Assembly: GCA_910585655.1 (NCBI GenBank)
Contig: CAJUFW010000067.1
Span: 1-16,053, forward strand
Origin: an uncultured Lachnospiraceae bacterium
Lineage (GTDB): Bacteria > Bacillota_A > Clostridia > Lachnospirales > Lachnospiraceae
Reading direction: 5' to 3'
DNA: 16,053 nucleotides
Below the pieces are notes generated by a model. The model worked only from the letters and a program-made list of their open reading frames with translations, made no database searches and was not told the DNA's origin. The position numbers and the translations under genes were made by a program. Below, piece after piece: positions 13,649-16,053 of this stretch. Numbering within the stretch: position 1 is the first letter of the stretch; each line of letters starts with the position of its first letter.

Positions 13649-15216
13649 CTTTAACCGCAATCTTACAGGCACTACAAATCCCAGCAGAAACTTCTGATTC
13701 CGATCCGTTTTTTTCTGCCGGGCAAGCCTGCGTCTGGATCGATGCCGTCAGCACGAATTCCAAGGAACTACCGGATCTGGCTGCCGCCGGGCATCATACT
13801 CTGTTTGTCCCTATCGTCGGAGAGCGCGTGGACGCCCACCGTTTTATTGAGGGCGCGATGAACGCCGGAGCTACCGCTGCGCTTGCTTCTACAGCATGGC
13901 TTCAGTCCCCAGCCGGGCAGGAGTTTTTATCCTTAAAGCAAGTCCGTCTTCTTTCCACGCCCCATCAGGAACTGCCGTCTGAGCCGGAAGCTTGTTTTAT
14001 CTGTATCGAAGTGGAAGACACCCTGGCGGCTTTCCAGTCCCTGGCGGCATGGTATCGAGGTTTATTTGATATCCCGGTAATCGGTATTACCGGAAGCGTC
14101 GGAAAAACCACTACCAAGGAAATGGTATCCGCCGCGCTGGAATCCGCCCTAACTATCCACAAAACCGCAGGAAATCAAAACAGCCAGGTCGGGCTTCCTT
14201 TGACGGTCTTTGGTCTAAGCCGCCGCCATCAGGCAGCCGTCATTGAAATGGGCATGAGCGAATTCGGAGAAATGTCCCGGCTTGCCGTTATCGCCAGACC
14301 GGATCATGCGGTGGTGACGAATATCGGCGTTGCCCATATCGGCAATCTGGGCAGCCAGGAAAACATTCGCTCTGAAAAATTACATATCACCGACTTTTTC
14401 CACGAAAAAAGCTCCTTGTTTTTAAATGCAGACGATCCGCTGCTGGCAGGGTGCGGAGAACTTTTTACCCTCTCTCCTGTTGTATCGAAGGAAAACCTGC
14501 TATTTTTCGGCACAAACGATGCCGGCTCTCATTCGGACACTGCCAAAATAACGCCTGCTTTCTATGCCACGCAAATTCAGACCTCCGGAAGCGGTCAGAC
14601 CTTTTTCTTTCATTATCCAGGTGGAGAACCGGAAGAAGTTCGCTTGCAGGTATTAGGGCTTCACAACGTCCGAAACGCCCTAGCCGCTCTGGCGATCGCC
14701 TGGCAGCTTGGTATTCCGCCCCGGACAGCGAAACAGGGACTGGCGTCCTATGCCCCTCCGGCTATGCGCGGCAACCTGATCGAAGCAAACGGCATCCGGA
14801 TTTTAGACGACTCCTACAATGCAAGCCCGGATTCCATGAAAAGCTCGATTGAGGTTTTATCCTCCCTGCCTGACGTTGCAAGGCGTTTTGTTGTCTTTGC
14901 TGATGTCTTAGAGCTGGGAGAACGCTCGGAAGCACTTCATCGGGAGGTCGGCACCTTCCTTGCCCGTCACAACCGCAAACTTATCCACGCGCCAATCAAC
15001 TATCTGATCACCGTCGGAACAGAAAGCCTCTTGATGGAACAAGGTTATCAGGAGGAGGCTAAGCCAGGCGATCCCGTTACCGCCTGCCATCATTTTGAAG
15101 AAAATGCAGAAGCCTCTGCCTTCCTCAAAGCAGAATTACGCCCTAAAGACGCTATCTTAATCAAAGGCTCACGGGGAATGAAAACAGAGGAAATTGTAGC
15201 TGCTTTACAAAACTGA
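13636..15216 (+). CDS. murF: UDP-MurNAc-tripeptide:D-Ala-D-Ala ligase
   Basis: This is a 526-residue cytosolic Mur ligase joining D-Ala-D-Ala to UDP-MurNAc-tripeptide, completing the soluble peptidoglycan precursor. The P-loop GSVGKTTTK is at 153-161, followed by TAGNQNSQVGLPLT and IEMGMSEFGEM. The C-terminal domain has DDSYNASPDSM and the FADVLELGERS segment (usually GDMLELG, so the Gly is replaced by Ala). The protein is longer than the roughly 450 residues common for MurF. Extra sequence lies in the N-terminal domain (about 89-120, ending in a Cys-rich EACFICIEV strand) and near the C-terminus (about 447-460). The ATG overlaps the last 13 nt of murE, with GGAAGGAA just upstream, so the two are probably translated together. 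The core motifs make the assignment secure. Confidence 0.95.
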   Translation: MEKITLTAILQALQIPAETSDSDPFFSAGQACVWIDAVSTNSKELPDLAAAGHHTLFVPIVGERVDAHRFIEGAMNAGATAALASTAWLQSPAGQEFLSLKQVRLLSTPHQELPSEPEACFICIEVEDTLAAFQSLAAWYRGLFDIPVIGITGSVGKTTTKEMVSAALESALTIHKTAGNQNSQVGLPLTVFGLSRRHQAAVIEMGMSEFGEMSRLAVIARPDHAVVTNIGVAHIGNLGSQENIRSEKLHITDFFHEKSSLFLNADDPLLAGCGELFTLSPVVSKENLLFFGTNDAGSHSDTAKITPAFYATQIQTSGSGQTFFFHYPGGEPEEVRLQVLGLHNVRNALAALAIAWQLGIPPRTAKQGLASYAPPAMRGNLIEANGIRILDDSYNASPDSMKSSIEVLSSLPDVARRFVVFADVLELGERSEALHREVGTFLARHNRKLIHAPINYLITVGTESLLMEQGYQEEAKPGDPVTACHHFEENAEASAFLKAELRPKDAILIKGSRGMKTEEIVAALQN

Positions 15217-15235
15217 GTTTTACCAGGCTAAGCCA

Positions 15236-15241
15236 AGGAGG
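15236..15241 (+). promoter_or_regulatory. Ribosome binding site deciding the dapA start
   Basis: AGGAGG stands 4 nt before a first ATG (15246) and 7 nt before a second (15249). The normal spacing favours the second. The 29-nt gap after murF shows no terminator, so dapA appears to belong to the same operon. Confidence 0.65.
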
Positions 15242-15248
15242 GTTTATG

Positions 15249-16053
15249 ATGTCTATTTTTGAAGGGGCAGGAGTAGCCTTAATTACTCCGTTTACCGAAA
15301 CCGGGGAAATTGATTATACGCGGCTGGGGGAATTGCTGGAATTTCAGATAGCCGGTCATACGGACGCCATCATTATCTGCGGCTGTACCGGAGAGGCGGC
15401 AGCGCTAACGCCAGAGGAACGGCAAAGCTGTATCCGCTACACGGTGGAGCAGGTGGCACACCGGGTTCCTGTTATCGCCGGAGCCGGAACCAATATCACA
15501 AAGACGGCTATAGAATGGTCAAAGGATGCCGTCGATTGCGGCGCAGATGCGATTTTATCCATTACACCTTACTATAACAAAGCGACGCAAAAAGGGTTGA
15601 TTGCCCATTATAAGGCGATTGCCGAGTCTGTCTCTGTGCCGATTATGCTCTACAACGTTCCTTCCCGCACCGGAGTGAACCTGCTGCCTCAGACAGCCGT
15701 TACATTAGCCAGGGAATGTGCCAATATCGTAGCGATCAAAGAAGCAAGCGGAAATATTTCCCAGATAGCGGATCTGGCTGCACTGGCAGACGGTTGTCTC
15801 GATATTTATTCCGGCAACGACGATATGATCGTTCCTCTTCTCTCTCTGGGCGGAAAGGGCGTCGTCTCCGTTCTTTCCAACGTCATGCCGGAAGAAACGC
15901 ACCAGATGGTGACAGAATACCTACGTGGAAACGTACAGGAAGCAACCAGACTACAGCTTTTGATGCTGCCGCTGATCCGCTCCCTGTTCTGCGTGGTCAA
16001 TCCGATTCCGGTAAAAGCGGCTTTAGAGCTGATGGGAAAATGCGGCAAAACAC
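15249..16053 (+). CDS. dapA: 4-hydroxy-tetrahydrodipicolinate synthase, 3' end outside the window
   Basis: Some 268 residues are visible of an expected 290 or so; the gene runs off the window end with no internal stop. DapA condenses pyruvate with aspartate semialdehyde, the first committed step towards diaminopimelate and lysine, as a TIM-barrel class I aldolase. The Schiff-base lysine is Lys164 in VAIKEASGN, Tyr135 lies in LYNVPSRTG with Arg140, and Tyr109 lies in TPYYNKATQ. The C-terminal NPIPVK helix is present. The residue matching E. coli Thr44, the third member of the catalytic triad, is Cys46: the motif reads GCTGEAAAL where most enzymes have GTTGE. The remaining sites argue for a real DapA, but a pyruvate-aldolase relative with another substrate cannot be excluded. 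It follows murF by 32 nt in the same operon. Confidence 0.9.
   Translation, partial: MSIFEGAGVALITPFTETGEIDYTRLGELLEFQIAGHTDAIIICGCTGEAAALTPEERQSCIRYTVEQVAHRVPVIAGAGTNITKTAIEWSKDAVDCGADAILSITPYYNKATQKGLIAHYKAIAESVSVPIMLYNVPSRTGVNLLPQTAVTLARECANIVAIKEASGNISQIADLAALADGCLDIYSGNDDMIVPLLSLGGKGVVSVLSNVMPEETHQMVTEYLRGNVQEATRLQLLMLPLIRSLFCVVNPIPVKAALELMGKCGKT

Noticed and set aside
1..16053. CRISPR array, tRNA or rRNA, insertion sequence, prophage or toxin-antitoxin pair
   Set aside because: No regularly spaced direct repeats, cloverleaf sequences, transposase or integrase motifs or small gene pairs were seen on either strand.

Overview
The window looks like chromosomal DNA from a spore-forming, Gram-positive Clostridia, most likely a Lachnospiraceae-type gut anaerobe. 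Four things support this: meso-diaminopimelate (mDAP) cell-wall genes with the DNPR-type MurE, strong AGGAGG-like ribosome binding sites, a SpoIIQ-like LytM protein, and an FtsX-type permease with a very long coiled coil. The assignment is inferred from protein style. I could not search databases. There are no rRNA, tRNA, CRISPR, insertion-sequence or phage genes, and no gene-free stretch over 300 bases.

Layout. Positions 96-4723 (minus strand) form a tight three-gene operon: a MoxR-family AAA+ ATPase, a DUF58 protein and a membrane-anchored transglutaminase-like protein. It is read from a good sigma-A-type promoter at 4761-4790. Positions 4847-5923 (minus) encode a single-pass membrane protein with a long acidic linker and a degenerate, metal-ligand-free LytM/M23 domain. 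A hairpin terminator follows it, and a perfect inverted repeat lies over its ribosome binding site. Positions 6015-11150 (minus) encode an AraC-family regulator, an ABC ATPase of the MacB/LolD type and an 8-TM FtsX-like permease. The permease's first external domain carries two coiled-coil arms of about 18-19 heptads each. Positions 11291-16053 (plus) hold dapF-murE-murF-dapA, divergent from the araC gene. The dapA gene is cut off by the window end.

How they work together. The plus-strand genes make mDAP (DapA at the branch point, DapF at the last step) and build it into the peptidoglycan precursor (MurE adds mDAP, MurF adds D-Ala-D-Ala). The minus-strand genes are all envelope-related by family: a MoxR/DUF58/transglutaminase module, an ABC exporter or lipid-handling complex with a cell-wall-scale stalk, and a SpoIIQ-like protein that in relatives acts between forespore and mother cell.

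The most unusual points are: (1) a Cys at the position of the DapA catalytic-triad Thr; (2) the long heptad-perfect hairpin in the permease; (3) a LytM domain lacking every zinc ligand, with its Shine-Dalgarno inside a perfect inverted repeat; (4) a 21-bp-spaced direct repeat over the araC promoter; (5) two interleaved inverted repeats at the 3' end of the transglutaminase gene. I see no clearly new multi-gene system; the novelty lies in these details.
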